Positions 1-12,889 are shown, numbered from the stretch's first letter. The stretch: DNA of 64,000 bases from Zygaena filipendulae (GCA_907165275.2 OU015675.1:327501-391500); one strand, 5' to 3'. Translations and numbers: made by a program. Notes: generated by a model not told the origin, from the letters alone.

Positions 1-697
1 CATAAAAAATCTTTTTGATAATTGTAACAATTAAACCTCTGAAAATTCTTCTCGATCGCAGTAATTTTAGATAGTAATTTTAGAATTAGAAAATTTTTGT
101 AAGTAATTGTTCTTTTTTTTTTCTTCTGTAGTCTTTTTATTAAATTTCTTTTCTTTGTATTTTTTTAACCCAAATAAAATTTATTATTATTATCGCTATG
201 AAATTTCGACACAGCGTTGTATCATTTATTACATATAGGCAAGGTAATAGGAGTTGCCGAAGGCACCCTGAAATTACTCGCGTAAACCTGCAGGAAAGTG
301 CGTTTAAATAAAAATATTCTCATCACGGCGACCTGTGTAGGGATACAACCAGACAGCTAAAAAAATAAATCAGTGCTATAAATAAAAATAAGCAGGTATA
401 TAATAGGAGATTCACTAATCTTTCCCCCGCTGCCAGCTCCGCACAGCTCCCCCCACTCGAGCGAGGGGGAGTTCCCCCCGGGCTGCCTGTGGAATGTAAT
501 TTTGGAAGAAATTCGCCAGCGAGCTCTCAGCATCCGCGCTCTGTGTAGATAATTTACAGTGAAACTTGAAATATACACAACTATGTAGGTAGGTATGTGT
601 TCATATTGTGTAGACATGCCTCGACTTATGTGTTCGCTCACTGACAGAAGAAGCTTTTTAGTTGTTTAATCGACTTTCAAAAAATAAGGTTCCGACT

Positions 698-732
698 ATC
701 CCAACAATACTGTAGTATAGTATTGTTGGGAT
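698..732. repeat. Perfect hairpin, 14-bp arms
   Basis: ATCCCAACAATACT at 698-711 and its exact reverse complement at 719-732, separated by 7 bases. Confidence 0.75.
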
Positions 733-1324
733 TGCTCGATATTCGAAATAAATGTTAGACTTGTAGAATATTAGCTTTATAATGAATGTGTACAGCAAGC
801 TTTAGAAAGAAATGATTGTTTTTGACTACTTTCTATATTCTCTCTGACTCGTGTGATCCCTGTCGTGGATGATGACGTGGTCATTATTTATTTCTTTTTA
901 ATATTATTAGGCAAGATAAACCTAATACTGAATACCATATTTGTTTGGATATTTATCAGAAATTGGAATTCAAATATCAATAATACGGAAAAAAATACGC
1001 TATCGAAGTCTTTAGGTATAAACTATAATTTCTTAAACTCTATTATTATTTAAATTCTTTGAACATCAACCAAAAAAGAAAACCTTTTATAAGCGCAGAC
1101 TCTTTCAAATGTTACTAAAAATACCTACCCAGATTTATTTATTTTTATGTTCCTAGATTTGTAGACTTAAATAAACAATGCAATAGCGGTCGTTATATTT
1201 CTGTAATAAGTCACGTAATAAATCAACCAAGATGGTTATTATGACATTTGTAGTATCTATTTCATTATACAGATAGAATAATTCTAGGAATCTCGCTTTG
1301 ATATCGTGCAATTAACCGCGCACA

Positions 1325-1383
1325 GAGCATCCGTGGTGCTACGCCGAGCGCCGTAGCTCGTAGCAACCGCTACGGATGCTACG
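1325..1383. repeat. Imperfect inverted repeat, GC-rich
   Basis: GAGCATCCGT...GCTACG faces CGTAGC...ACGGATGCTAC around a GC-rich centre (GAGCGCCGTAGCTC). Possibly the remains of a foldback MITE. Confidence 0.45.
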
Positions 1384-1566
1384 TAATAATATTGAAGTGT
1401 TCTCTTGATTGTTATTGTATACGGACTGAATATTGTTATTTTTTATCACATAAAAATTACGAGAGTGGCGTATACGTATTTTGCTATAACTCCTGTAGAC
1501 AGAAAGTAAGTGACCAGCTATGCAAAATCATTTTATGAAATTTGATAGTTGCCTAAATTTTGGTAT

Positions 1567-1816
1567 GTGGTCCATCGTGTATAGATTTAAAAATATTGGA
1601 CACTTGTTTTTCCTTTTTTTACGCCTAATCAAAAAATAACGGCGATACATTGAGTCGAAATTTCGCGTGACGTCACTATCCGGTACAGTTTATACGGGGT
1701 TAATGACGTCACGAGCCCCCACTCCTAAACTTTAGTGCGCTTTATCTATGTATTTTCATTGATTTGAAAACTCAAAATGTACGTATATTTTTTTATTTTC
1801 TAACTGACGGACTGAT
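1567..1816. mobile_element. MITE-1 copy (AGTCCGTC family)
   Basis: Shares the family core: TTGGACAC..., ACGCCTAATCAAAAAATAAC, two TGACGTCA palindromes, CTTTAGTGCGCTTTATC and a closing CTGACGGACT. The left end is eroded. Confidence 0.75.
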
Positions 1817-2268
1817 TACAATTTTGAGTTTCATAAGCCAGCAACAAGCCTATTATTAAATTATATCTACATATGTATTTTAGAAAAATGATACAGCATT
1901 AAAAATATTATAGATATTTAACTGTTGCATTTTTTTCAAAAGAGTGAACCGTCTTCAAATCCCGTAATTTTACAAATTCCCATGGGGAATACCCGAACTC
2001 CATGCGGTTGAAACTATTTCTACTCCACAACACCTGTAATCTGTATCCAAAAACGACAAGGTATTTAGTCACAAATGCAATATTCTATCTCCACCCCCCC
2101 CCCTTATACCTGCCTCCCTTAACCCCCCACAATCGTCGGAAGCGCGCCCAGTTGAAGTGCACTACAGTGCACACGCGCCGGTAGGTCGCAGGTAGGCATG
2201 ATTGCACTCCAGTGTAGAGTAGACGCAACCGAATAATTTTTTGAGGGTACCTCGTGAAAAATTGCTCA

Positions 2269-2467
2269 TCCTACTAATATTATAAATGTGAAAGTGTGGA
2301 TGTTTGGATGTTTGTTAGTCAATCACGCAAAAACGGCTCAACGGATTTGGATGAAATTTGGCATGCACGTTGTCAGGGGTACAGAGAAGGACATAGGGTA
2401 CTTTTTATCCCGGAATTCTTGTGGAAACTCTGAAATTACTGCGGGTAGAACCGCGGGGCACAGCTAG
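2269..2467 (+). mobile_element. Helitron-like (Lep1-type) element, full length
   Basis: Starts TCCTACTAATATTATAAATG after an A and ends GGGGCACAGCTAG before a T, with a GC-rich palindrome near the 3' end. TC start, CTAG end and insertion between A and T are Helitron traits. It has no coding capacity, so it is non-autonomous. Confidence 0.75.
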
Positions 2468-2684
2468 TAATAAATAAAATTTTAACAAAAAATTAAAACC
2501 GACGTCAAAACACAAAAATGCAATAGGTACACTAAAAAGTTAAAAATAACCTACGTATGTGCTACATACTGATCGTTTCGAAGTCGGTGCCAAGCCCGCT
2601 CGTGTCTGCAATATGGCGGGAGGGGACTCTAGTCTATCTACCTTACTCTTATTACCTATTTGGCTGTTGTGCTTGAAGTGTCTG

Positions 2685-2853
2685 TTTGTAATACTAAATT
2701 AACAACTTTTCACTAAATGCATATGAAAGTAGGTATATTCGGCACTTACATAAAAAACAATTTAAACAAATTCTCCGGCTGTCTGTCTTTCTGTCTAGCA
2801 ATTTCCTGTGGGAATTCCTAACTCACGTGGGTGGAACCGCGGGGCACAGCTAG
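2685..2853 (+). mobile_element. Helitron-like element, second subfamily
   Basis: Begins with the GTGTCTGTTTGTAATACTAA subfamily sequence also seen near 4915 and ends GGGGCACAGCTAG before T. Confidence 0.6.
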
Positions 2854-3120
2854 TAATTAATAAATACTATAATATATTCTCTGCTTTTTACCCTTTTATA
2901 GCGAAGGAACAATACTTAACCGTAGCTTGATCAAAATAAGCTCTCAACTCTCCGATTTCACTTAACCCCACTTAACGTCACTTAAGACAATGCTCTCCCA
3001 GATTAGCGTTAATACGTCTTTACTTAAAACTAATGTCATTAGTGCGGGGGGAAAGAGACGGAGTTGGGAGGATGAGCGAGAGGACGGTATTCTGGTGGAT
3101 TTCATATCATTTATATTATA

Positions 3121-3434
3121 CTAGCTGTTCCCTCCAGTATGATCCGCGTTAATTTCGGAGATCCCGCGGGTATTCCGAGGTAAAAGTACTTACTACTATA
3201 TCACGTATTTATTCTGTACTTACCCTTGACAACGTGCAGGTAATAAGCAAAATTTAATATAGTTTCTTCCACGTTAATTTCGGAGCTCCCGTGGGAATTC
3301 CGAGATAAAAGTAGTATTTAAGTGTACCCCTGACAACGTGTAATGCAAAATGCAAAATTTCATGGTGATCGGTTGAACCGTTTAACCGTGAAAGCGTAAC
3401 AAACAAACAAACAAAGTAAGTCACTTTCGCATTA
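3121..3434 (-). mobile_element. Helitron-like dimer
   Basis: Reverse orientation: CTAGCTGTTCCC then two successive copies of the GTTAATTTCGGAG ... CCCGCGGG/CCCGTGGG block, ending in GTGATCGGTTGAACCG and AACAAACAAACAAA. The repeated inner block suggests a dimer or nested copy, like 5455-5774. Confidence 0.6.
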
Positions 3435-3467
3435 GACTATTTGACTCCTTTTTTTTCTAAATTCTAT

Positions 3468-3722
3468 TTAGTCCGTCAGTTAGACAGTAAAAAAATAATA
3501 ATGGACACGTATTCTTTGCTTTTTCAAATTAATGAAAATATACCTGGATAAAGCTCATTAAAGTTTAGGAATGAGGGCTCGTAACGTCATACGCAGGTTA
3601 AAACTGCGCCTGCTCGTGACGTCACGCGACATTTGATCAACGTATCTCCGTTATTTTTTGCTTACGTGAAAAAAGAAAAAATACGTGTCTAATATTTTTT
3701 ATGAATCTACAAGACGGACTAA
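3468..3722. mobile_element. MITE-1 copy
   Basis: TTAGTCCGTCAGTTAGA at the left and CAAGACGGACTAA at the right are inverted. The internal ACACGTATT and GTGACGTCACGCG blocks match the family. Confidence 0.75.
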
Positions 3723-3934
3723 ATAGTTTTTTTGTACAAATATACAACACTAGTTTCCATACTAAACCGAGTCAATGTGCCTCGTGCAATGTGCTAGGGT
3801 GAAGGGCGACCGCCCACACTACACCGCCGACGCATCGAAGCGCTAAAACCGCGCGTAGTTCATGATAAGTTAATACGGTCGCGCTCGCTTTAACACGACG
3901 GAGAGCGAGTACACTGGGGGGCAAAATTATGGAT

Positions 3935-4116
3935 ATTTTTTGTAGTTCGCTGAAAACCAGCGCCGCAGCGTTTGTGCGACCGCATATTATGCTGAATCGG
4001 TGTCGACTTTGACATCACACCAGTCAGTTTACAATTTCTTTTCCTTTTTATATTTTTGTGGTATATTTTTCTTTTTAAATAATGACGATGAATGTCTATG
4101 TTTATGTCTGTGTCTA
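3935..4116 (+). mobile_element. LINE 3' tail fragment (tail family A)
   Basis: GCTGAAAACCAGCGCCGCAGCG ... ATGCTGAATCGGTGTC matches the tail nested at 24433-24655 and ends in TGTCTATG-type repeats. A 5'-truncated LINE or dependent SINE is likely; clade unknown. Confidence 0.5.
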
Positions 4117-4894
4117 TTTTTCACAAGCTTTTATTTCTCTTGCAATATTTATTATAAGTTGTCCGTATTTTTATCAAAATCTGCAGAAATTCAAATCGTC
4201 AAAATTTACTAATTGTTATTCAACCACTTATTGATGACAAAGCAATATTCTGATTATGATCAGATCGTGTGATAGAGTCGAGGATTAGGGATTAAAACTT
4301 TTTAAAATAAAAAGATCGGACTAAAGAGAAAATGGTATAATTGTCGAATCTGAGTATTGGACACACAGTAGAGAGACACATATGCAAGAACACAGAAACT
4401 CTAATAAACCATATCGCTCAAAGCAATCTTTTCCTAAGCAATTTGTATAATATGTTCAGGCGGTGCAGTTGTTCTGTCCGCCAGTGTAAGCGGCGCGCCC
4501 TCTCTTCCCTCCGAATCCGACGTTGTAATAAACTTACATGCTTTTTAACTTCGTTGTCCCCTCACCCCCGCAACCGTTCCCCCGCTCCCCTGCGTCACCC
4601 CCCCGGCACACCCGCGGCAACGTTTGATGCTAACCTCACTACTGTAGAGATAATAATAAAATTAAGTAAATAAATAATTTTCTTTCCAACGATCTATAAG
4701 TTATAAATGATAAAGGCTTAAGATTAAGTCTTATTGCCTTAATTGTATGCAAATGTAATGCAATAAAGATCTTTCAGTTTGTAATATTTTTTTATTTTTT
4801 TATGTTATTTCTTTTTAAGGACCTAATTTTGAGAAATCAACTGATAAATCTACAAAAAATTTACTACATATTAGTCAATACTGCTCTATCTACA
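4117..4894. other. No gene seen; C-rich patch
   Basis: Contains a C-rich stretch (about 4560-4620) and a 110-codon open frame without an ATG start or recognisable domain; I do not call a gene. Confidence 0.5.
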
Positions 4895-5083
4895 TCTATA
4901 CATATAAATAAAATTTAAGTGTCTGTTTATAATTCCAAATTAACAACTTTTTACTAAATGCGTATGAAAGTAGGCAGATAGCTGATGTTACAAGGAGTAA
5001 CTTGGCTACATTTATTTCAGAAAAAAATAGTGCGTGAGGGAATTCCAAAACTCACATGGGTGAAACCGCGAGGCACAGCTATT
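4895..5083 (+). mobile_element. Helitron-like element, second subfamily
   Basis: Same subfamily as 2685-2853: GTGTCTGTTTATAATTCCAA, then GAGTAACTTGGCTAC, ending GGTGAAACCGCGAGGCACAGC. Confidence 0.55.
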
Positions 5084-5454
5084 ATACCTATGTGTGAAAT
5101 TTTGTGAAAATGTTTTTCTAGCCCGAAAGAAATTTACGAAGGCGAAGCCGAGGGAAACAGCTTGTGTATATTAAGGAAAATATTATTGCATACTTAACAG
5201 GTACATAAACTCTTTAAGCCCCTTCAAAAAGTTAAATAAAAAATTTCTCAAGTAAACAATGAGAGAGACGGAGAGAGGAGGAGTGGGAGGGAAAAAAGTG
5301 TTTTATTGTAAAACGAAATACTTCTTCCGCTCGGCTTAAATCGCTGCGGCAAATAACGCGGGGTAGGGATGCGAACAGTGTCGATTAAAGTATCGATGAA
5401 ATGGTATTTTAGAACGCAATGAAACGAAACGGTAAAAAAATATATATTATATTA

Positions 5455-5774
5455 TCTGTGCCCCGCGGACTCACTCGCTTTAGTTTTGGAGATCCCGCGG
5501 GTATTCCAAGATAAGAAGTCCTACTATCCTATATTTTTTTCTGTATCTACCCTTGACAACGTGTAGGTAGTATGCAAATATTAATGTAGTTTCTTCCACG
5601 TTTATTTCAAAATTCCCGTGGGAATTCCGGGATAAAAAGTAGCCTATGACCTTCTCTGTATTCCTGACGTGTGTGCAAAATTTCGTGGTGATCGGTGGAG
5701 CCGTTTAGCCGTGAAAGAGTAACAAACAAACAAATAAACAAACTCACTTTTGCATTTATAATATTAGTAAGGAT
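5455..5774 (-). mobile_element. Helitron-like dimer
   Basis: Two GATCCCGCGGG/ATTCCCGTGGG blocks in series, then GTGGTGATCGGTGGAGCCG, and the 5' end in reverse (TTTATAATATTAGTAAGGA). Confidence 0.65.
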
Positions 5775-6324
5775 TAAAATAACAAAAACTAGTAAAAACA
5801 CCGTGTCGCAACAAAATGGCGACCAGCTCAGCATAAGCCGGGAACTGTTAGGGACCCGACGCTAATCTTCCGCTGATGCTGCGAGTGCATATACAAAAGA
5901 TCTATCTATAATTGAACTAAACCTTTTAGTTGGGGCTTAGGGTTTACTGAATAAACAAAACACGTGCGTAGCTGCTGACGAAGCTGAGTGACATCGGATA
6001 CTTGTGTCCCGATACGAAGAATCTCTAAACAAATTTCAAAATTGCCGTTGGCTGTTACGATAAATACATATTTTTTATCGATATAGTTTAAACAGTTAGC
6101 ACATCCCTAGAGTCCGGAACAGCGGTTCGCGTAAGAGCTAAGCCCTGTTGGCTCTCCCGAGGGAGCTAATATATATTGTTATTTGTTACATAAATACTAT
6201 GTAGCTGCGTTCGCTGCGAGTTTGCGCCATACTTGCTATTAAACTTCTAGGATTTATGTGGTCTTGGTACTTTATCTAGTGTTTGCTCGCTGTTTCGCGT
6301 GTATTTTAGAATTTCCTTACCTTT

Positions 6325-6492
6325 CTAGCTGTTCCCCACGGTTTCACCCGCGTTAATTTCGGAGTTCCTGCGAGAATTCCGGGATAAAAGTACTCCGTGT
6401 CCTTCTCAGTACCCCTACCCTGTGTATGCAAAGTTTCATGATGATCAGTTGAGTAGGTAAGGCTTGAAAACGTAACAAACAAATCCATATTA
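6325..6492 (-). mobile_element. Helitron-like element
   Basis: CTAGCTGTTCCCCACGGTTT ... GATGATCAGTTGAG ... AACAAACAAATCC in reverse orientation; its 5' end is replaced by a LINE tail. Confidence 0.65.
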
Positions 6493-6680
6493 TAGAATAG
6501 AATAGAATAGAAAAAAGTTTATTTGATACCATAAAGATAAAATCAGTACAATCGTGAGACTTAAACTAGAATAGTTGGTACCAAAATGGCTACCACTCAG
6601 CATTATGCCGTGGCACTAAGTTCCACGACGCTGATTTTCAGTGGCGACCGTAGAAGGGAGATGGCTTCACACTACAAATA
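6493..6680 (-). mobile_element. LINE 3' tail fragment (tail family B)
   Basis: Reverse strand ends in (TTCTA)n after ATTTTATCTTTATGGTATCA; also carries CACTGAAAATCAGCGTCG. The same sequence is at 16795-16955 and partly at 37834-37920. Looks like a 5'-truncated retroposed copy. Confidence 0.55.
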
Positions 6681-8245
6681 AGACCGTCCACAATCTACAT
6701 TTCTTAAGATAATTTAAGTGGAGATAATTTAAAAAGTAAAAATAGAGTAAGTATATAATAAAAAAGCTAAGTAAATTATCATAATGTACCTAATCCTATA
6801 CCTATTCGCATTTATGTACCTAACCTCATGGGTAGTAAGGATATCTGCAACCTTTTGAAGCTCTCCTAAAGTCCTAACACGTTAGTTTAGGAACGTCATC
6901 CAAAAAAAAATGGGCGATCGAAAGAAGCGCCCCGGTGCCGGTGTAGCGGAGTAAGCCCCACGATCGCAGTCAACACCGGGCTGCATACAAACAGCCGGCA
7001 AGTAGGCCCGCTCCCGCTCGCGCCGCGTATAATTCAAAGCGCATTAAAGCCTGATTTATACAAAATTGCCTCTGTTTCGTGATATAGCACCGTTGAGGTT
7101 CGCTCCCAGTGGGTTGCGAGGCTGTTTTCTTTTTTCTTTTTAACGGCTGTTTTGTAGAATTGTCGGATTATGTTGGGATTTGGGCGAACATTATGATAGT
7201 GAATTGTACATTTTTTTATTAAGTTCGATTAACTGTATTAATTTATGTAAAAGGTTGGACAGAAAAGGTGTCTCTACTCTCTAGCCAATTTGGATTAAAC
7301 TTTTCAATCAATCAATCAATCAGTTCCATTTATTTGCATTAAACGTGATTGCAATAATAAATAATTAATATTAGTTCAGCATGTTTTTGCCCCATTAGAC
7401 ATAATTTACATTATAGGGTCAAAATTATTACGTTCATTTTATCAAAGAGTAGGTAGGTACCTATTTGCTTTTTGGACTCCCTCACCAGTTGGATTGAGGT
7501 TATTATGTGGGGTCAGATATTAATGAGCTCCCCTAAAAATAACTTAACAGTCTTTGTCTTCGGCCATTAGGTTTTTTTTGGAAAAAAAAAAATTATAAAA
7601 AAATGTTAAAATCTTTCGATTCCACAAATCTTAAAGACCTGAAACTTATAACTTTACTAACTTATACCTACATAGGCCAAATTTTTAACGAATTCAAAGA
7701 AGATAGTTAGCAGAAAGGTATTTATATCTCGAGGAAATCTAAGAAGGACATCGCTCCCACATTTTCTATACTAGTGAACAGAAAAATTATTGATTGTTGA
7801 TTTTTTTTGGTATTTTTATATGTTTGTAATAGATAAATGCAAAAAATACTGAACCGTTTTTTAAAAATTCTTTTACTTATGGAGTCTACATTCCAGTAGA
7901 CCGTAGTGACACAAATAAGACAATTTTATCCCGGAATTAACGCGAGTAAAACCGTGCGGGATAGACTAGTGAATAATACAGAGAACAATACTAAACTCTA
8001 AATTACTTATACACGAAAAAAGATACCATTGCATCTGACGTTCGCATCAAGCCCCTACGTTTAAAACAAAATAAAGTTTGTATCCAGCCGAGGCGCGTGC
8101 ATTGTTACTTGTATTGCAGAGAACAAAGTACAGACGGACAACGCTACAGTTTAATATATTTAATATATTAAATCGTGCGGCGCGTGCCGCAGACAGGTGA
8201 GAGCGTCAGCGGGGGATGGGTCGGCTGCGGCTGGCGTGGTTCATT
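6681..8245. other. No gene seen
   Basis: Mostly AT-rich. A GC-richer patch at about 6905-7030 and a short Helitron scrap at 7920-7970 (CCGGAATTAACGCGAGTAAA) are the only recognisable pieces. Confidence 0.5.
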
Positions 8246-8561
8246 TGGGTCAATTTTAATTTTTTAGTCCGTCTTGTAGATTATTAAAAAATATTGGACA
8301 CGTATTTTTTCTTTTTTTACGTAATCAAAAAATAACGACGATATATTGAGTTGAAATTTCGCGTGACGTCACTATTCTGACAGTTTATAGGGTTTTAGCG
8401 GTTAGTGACGTCACGACCCCCTCACCCTAAACTTTAATGCGCTTTATCTCTGTATATTTTAATTTATTTAAAAAAGCAAAAAATACGTGTCTATTGTTTT
8501 TTTATTTTCTAACTGACGGACTAATTAGAATTTTGATTTTCAAAAGTAGTCCACATCCCCA
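8246..8561. mobile_element. MITE-1 copy
   Basis: TTAGTCCGTCTTGTAGATTA to TGACGGACTAATTAG, with outer arms CATTTGGGTC... and ...AGTAGTCCACATCCCC. Two TGACGTCA motifs. Confidence 0.75.
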
Positions 8562-9224
8562 TTCAATTTGTTTCCGTGGATGTTTTATTTTTAAATTTAG
8601 GTAAGTATAGTAGTTCTTCTTTTGAGACGTTGGGAATAAAATGGCATGGCAGTGTTATCGATACGAATCAAGTTGGCATCATTTTTAACGTCAGGCTTCT
8701 ACTTGCGTATACAGTCATAAGTTACGGTAATTTTTATTTTCTTGTTTGTAATTTTTGACTATTTGGTTTAAGCCAGTATCACATTAGTAGGCAATAGTTT
8801 CAATTTTAACTCGTTAGTGGTTTTTTTTTTGTAAGTATTTTAAAGCGCAATAGCAATAGTTAAGTTAGTTATAGAGTAATATAAATGTCAAAATATTTCC
8901 AGTGCCCAAAAATATTTGGTTTGCTCATGCACTACGGTATGATGGTATAAAATAATTGTTTTTCTTTGTGAGTGATATAAGATAGGCATAGGGTAAGTAT
9001 AGGTAAAGTATAATAATATGAGATTTAAAAAAAATCAAATACTATACTTACATACATCCATATGGTAACAGTACATAAAATATAGTCTTTAGAATCTCAA
9101 AATGATTTAAATTTTGTTAAATTACTGTGAAAAAAAACGAGTACCTACATATACTTCGAAATCATTGTTTAAAGGTTATATTATAATAAATTTTAGTATA
9201 TGTAAGTATGATAGTATTTATAGC

Positions 9225-9358
9225 TCTCTATCACCTTAAGGTTGCCTTGAAAAGATTGGCTCTAGCAATAAGGCCGCCTTTTGCTCTGTATTTACTTTTT
9301 ATCTGTCTTAGTTTTTATTTTCTCTCCTGGGGGCAATAAAGCATATTTAATTTGATTT
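9225..9358 (+). mobile_element. LINE 3' tail fragment (tail family C)
   Basis: AAGGTTGCCTTGAAAAGATT ... AGCAATAAGGCCGCC ... GGGGGCAATAAAGCA followed by TTTGATTTGATTTGAT short repeats. A second copy is at 35130-35250. Confidence 0.5.
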
Positions 9359-10368
9359 GATTTGATAGTATGCCAATTTATTAAAATAAAACGGTTCTGA
9401 GTGAAACACACCACAATATATAGCAAAGGTGCATTTAATAGTGCGCTGATTGATGTTTATTAGAAGGGATTCAATTTAACCTACACCCGCAAATTTGCCT
9501 TACAATCCCCAAACTTAACATGCAGTCTTAACTCGTCAGTAATAAAGACTATTTTACAATAAAACATAGCCAGAAAGCCGCAAAGAAACCTCGTCCGGTG
9601 CGTTACGTATAGATAATTCGTAATCGGTCGGTTCAGAGAGCAATCGAAATTGTTTTGTGTGATTTTGAACTTTAACACCAACGGAATAAGAGCTAGGTTT
9701 TCGTTTGTTTTCCGTAAGCACTGTTCCCGTGTGAATGTACCTATGATATTTGATGTGCATTTGTGTTGTTTGATGTGAGTTGACGTTTATTATTGATGTG
9801 CTTTGATGTTAGTTGAAGCGACGGCAGAGTGTGTTCCAGGTATTTTGTCTATTTTCATTTCCCTTTACTACTCAATTTATATTGCAACGAAAAATTCACT
9901 GGAGGCTTTTAATAAAAAATTTCATTGAGGGTTGAATGGCTTCGAAATATAACAGGAACAGCATTTTTTTTATAATATTTAAAAATTTATTAATGGAGTT
10001 ATTTGTTTGTTTGTCTGTTACGCCTTTACGCCTCAAGCAATATCTAATCATGAAATTTTGCATACCTACATGTTTTCAGGGGCACAGAAAAATACACAAA
10101 CAACATTAACAATTTTTTTTTATCTTTAGGCAATAATTATTTTTTATTTTATTTTATTTTCGTTTATTCAGGACAACAAAAGCTACAAAAACATATAATA
10201 GATTACAAGATTACATTATGAGCCAATAATAGTTACCCTTATATAAAGTACAGAATTTAGCAGTACGTACATAAAACTATAACAATTTAGAAACAGAACT
10301 TAAAAGTAAAAATAAAAGTAACAATGTAAGGCTATATTCCAGTAATCGGGTAAAAATTTTTATTTGTA
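9359..10368. other. No gene seen
   Basis: AT-rich sequence with short overlapping open frames but no recognisable domain or repeat ends. Confidence 0.45.
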
Positions 10369-10715
10369 CAACATGTTAATAAATTAATTGAAAACCTGAT
10401 ACACCCCATTTAAAAAAATAAACAATAATATGATTAAAATATATTTTGTGTTGAAAAAATTTATACTTTAAAAGTTATTCTATATTAGTTTGGAGGTGAC
10501 CTATCTCTGAAATTCCAAGCGCTACGCCCGCGCCTACCGGTACGATTTTTTTTGCTGCGGGCGGCGTACGCGCCAAATATTGTATTATAAATAATTTAAA
10601 CATGGGCTAGTAAAAATGAAAAAATATAACCTATATTAAAACATGGTGCGATCGATTCGTAAGTCGATTCTGAGCAAACTACTTTCTAGTTTTCAGTTAA
10701 TTCATTAACACGTTG
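10369..10715 (+). mobile_element. MITE-2 copy (CAACGTG, TA target)
   Basis: Ends CAACATGTTAATAAATTAA and TTAATTCATTAACACGTTG are inverted and flanked by TA on both sides. 347 bp. Near-identical relatives at 11982-12328 (inverted) and 52696-53044. Confidence 0.8.
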
Positions 10716-11221
10716 TATATCGCATACAAATTATATTATTAATTAAGTAGGTATGTATATGAATGTGCTAAACGAATATTCATACTACAAGCAATAGTGG
10801 TTTCAGGATTACAGGACGGGTCGGTTGGTAAAATATCATAGAAAGAAGTTTTTACAGTTGAGAAATGTGTCATTCAGGTGTCCTCCATCATAACCAAATT
10901 TACCTAGGGAGTTGTCTCTCACCCTTATTTTTGCAAGGTTAGTACAAACACATTATATAACAATGAAATCTGTAACAAACACGTGACGCGGACAGCCCTC
11001 AATTACCTATTCACACGCTAAAGCAAACAGTGAGTGGGCAGAAACCTTAATTCCGTAGCTCCCACCCTGGACCCTTATTCGCTATGACCATAACACGCCG
11101 CGCTAAGATAAGACGCCGCAAAAACTGTCTTTCCCTCGTAATCCAAGAAGTTTTACTCCAAAAAACAAGTTTCTTAGGGCATAAAGAATAATAAACTACT
11201 AACCTACTAATGTTATAAATT
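10716..11221. other. No gene seen; low-repeat stretch
   Basis: About 500 bp without recognisable repeats; includes a moderately GC-rich part (about 10985-11120). No open frame of note. Confidence 0.4.
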
Positions 11222-11406
11222 ACTAGCTTTGCCCCGCGGTTCTACTCGCGTGAGTTTCGGAGTTCTCGCGGGGATTCCGGGATGAAAAGTAGATAGTAGC
11301 CGATTCTCAGACCTACTGAATATGCATATACAATTTCATGAGAATCGGTCAAGCCGTTTCAGAGGAGTATGGGAACGAACATTGTGACACGAGAATTTTA
11401 TATATT
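11222..11406 (-). mobile_element. Helitron-like element, third subfamily
   Basis: CTAGCTTTGCCCCGCGGTTC ... GAGTTTCGGAG ... AGAATCGGTCAAGCCGTTTC ... ATTTTATATATTAG, reverse orientation. Confidence 0.6.
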
Positions 11407-11546
11407 AGATAAATGTGAAAGTAACTCTGTCTGTCTGTCTCTTACGTTTTCACGCCTTAACGGCTCTACCGATCATCATAATATTTTGTACACCCATTGT
11501 CAGAGGTACAGAGAAGGACATAGGGTACTTTTTATCCCGCAATTCA
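11407..11546 (+). mobile_element. Helitron-like fragment
   Basis: ATAAATGTGAAAGTAACTCT ... AACGGCTCTACCGATCATCA ... CATAGGGTACTTTTTATCCC; lacks the 3' hairpin and CTAG end. Confidence 0.55.
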
Positions 11547-11794
11547 ATTCTAATATTTTGGCATCTAGAACGTTTGGAAATGCGTTTTTAGGACGCTCGT
11601 TATAGGCAAGGAATGTTGTTGGTCAAAGTGAATAAGGGCCCTGATAGCCCGAAGCGATCCATTTAACAGTCCTGCCTACACCATCGCGCTAACATATTGA
11701 ACGGTTTAATTATATATACAGCACCCGCTATGTTGTGGGGTGAGGATTTTACTGACTTTAGAACAGGAGTCAATTTTCACATTTATATTATAGT

Positions 11795-11979
11795 CTAGCT
11801 TTGCCCCGCGGTTTCACCCGCGTGAGTTTGGGAATCCCGCAGGAACTCCGAACTTCTCACCGTTTAAACCTTCCCTGTACTTCCACAAATCTTTCAAGAC
11901 CAAAATTAGCCAAATCGGTCCAGCCATTCTCGAGTTTTAGCGAGACTAACGAACAGCAATTAATTTTTATATGTAGGTA
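11795..11979 (-). mobile_element. Helitron-like element hit by MITE-2
   Basis: CTAGCTTTGCCCCGCGGTTT ... GGTCCAGCCATTCTCGAG ... TTTTTATATGTAG in reverse orientation. Its far end is broken by the MITE-2 insertion at 11982. Confidence 0.55.
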
Positions 11980-11981
11980 TA

Positions 11982-12328
11982 CAACGTGTTAATGAATTAA
12001 CTGAAAACTAGAAAGTAGTTTGCTCAGAATCAACTAGCGAATCGATCGCACTATGTTTTAATATAAGTTATATTTTTTCATTTTTTTTAGCCCATGTCTA
12101 AATTATTTATAATACAATATTTGGCGCGTACGCCGTCGGCAGCAAAAAAATTCGAACCGGTAGGCGCGGGCGTAGCGCTTGGAATTTCGTAGATAGGTCA
12201 CCTCCAAAGTAATGTTGAATAACTTTTAAAGCATAAATTTTTTCAACATAACATATATTTTAATCATATTATTGTTTATTTTTTTAAATGGGGTGTATCA
12301 GGTTTTCAGTTAATTCATTAACAGGTTG
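11982..12328 (-). mobile_element. MITE-2 copy
   Basis: CAACGTGTTAATGAATTAAC at the left and GTTAATTCATTAACAGGTTG at the right, flanked by TA (11980-11981 and 12329-12330). 347 bp, inverted relative to 10369-10715. Confidence 0.8.
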
Positions 12329-12340
12329 TATAAAGATACA

Positions 12341-12529
12341 CTAGATGTTTTACCTGCGGTAATTTCGGAGTTCCGGCGGGAATCCCGGCATAAAAAGCAC
12401 TCTATGACTTTCTCTGTACCACTGACAACAGGTTTGCAAAATTTCATGATGGTCGGTTGAGTAGTTAATGCATGAAAGGAGTACAAACAAAAAAAGTTAT
12501 ATTGACATTTATTAGTAGATAAGGATTTT
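12341..12529 (-). mobile_element. Helitron-like element
   Basis: CTAGATGTTTTACCTGCGGT ... GATGGTCGGTTGAG ... ATTTATTAGTAGATAAGGA in reverse orientation. Confidence 0.6.
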
Positions 12530-12889
12530 ATTTCGCAGTATTTGTTTTCAATTTCAGGAAAGTTTAGCCAAAAGCACCCATGCATTTGGTTCGAGACCAA
12601 GAGCCTTTACAAATATTATTCCTACCATAATTTTCATCATCATTAGTATCATTTAAGTCGGTAGCTAACAAAACTGGCGATTGAATTTAATTTGGGATAA
12701 ATCGTTCGATCAGAAGTCAGAACATGTGCTTAGGTATTTCCTAAAATAGATTTACTTACATTAATCTCACACTGTAACGCCCGCTTGCCAAATATTAGAA
12801 AATATCTGCATAGGTACCAAAAACGTCTTTTATTTTTATTTAAATTAAATGTGTCCTCCATCCAATTTGGAAGTGAAAACATCCAATAA

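Larger units (their letters stand above)
1..1566. other. No gene seen; AT-rich
   Basis: No supported coding region. A short Helitron-like scrap (about 265-300) and two inverted repeats (listed separately) are the only structure I can see. Confidence 0.5.

Noticed and set aside
4341..4673. 110-codon open frame
   Set aside because: It opens with TTG, has no domain, and owes its length to a C-rich low-complexity stretch.
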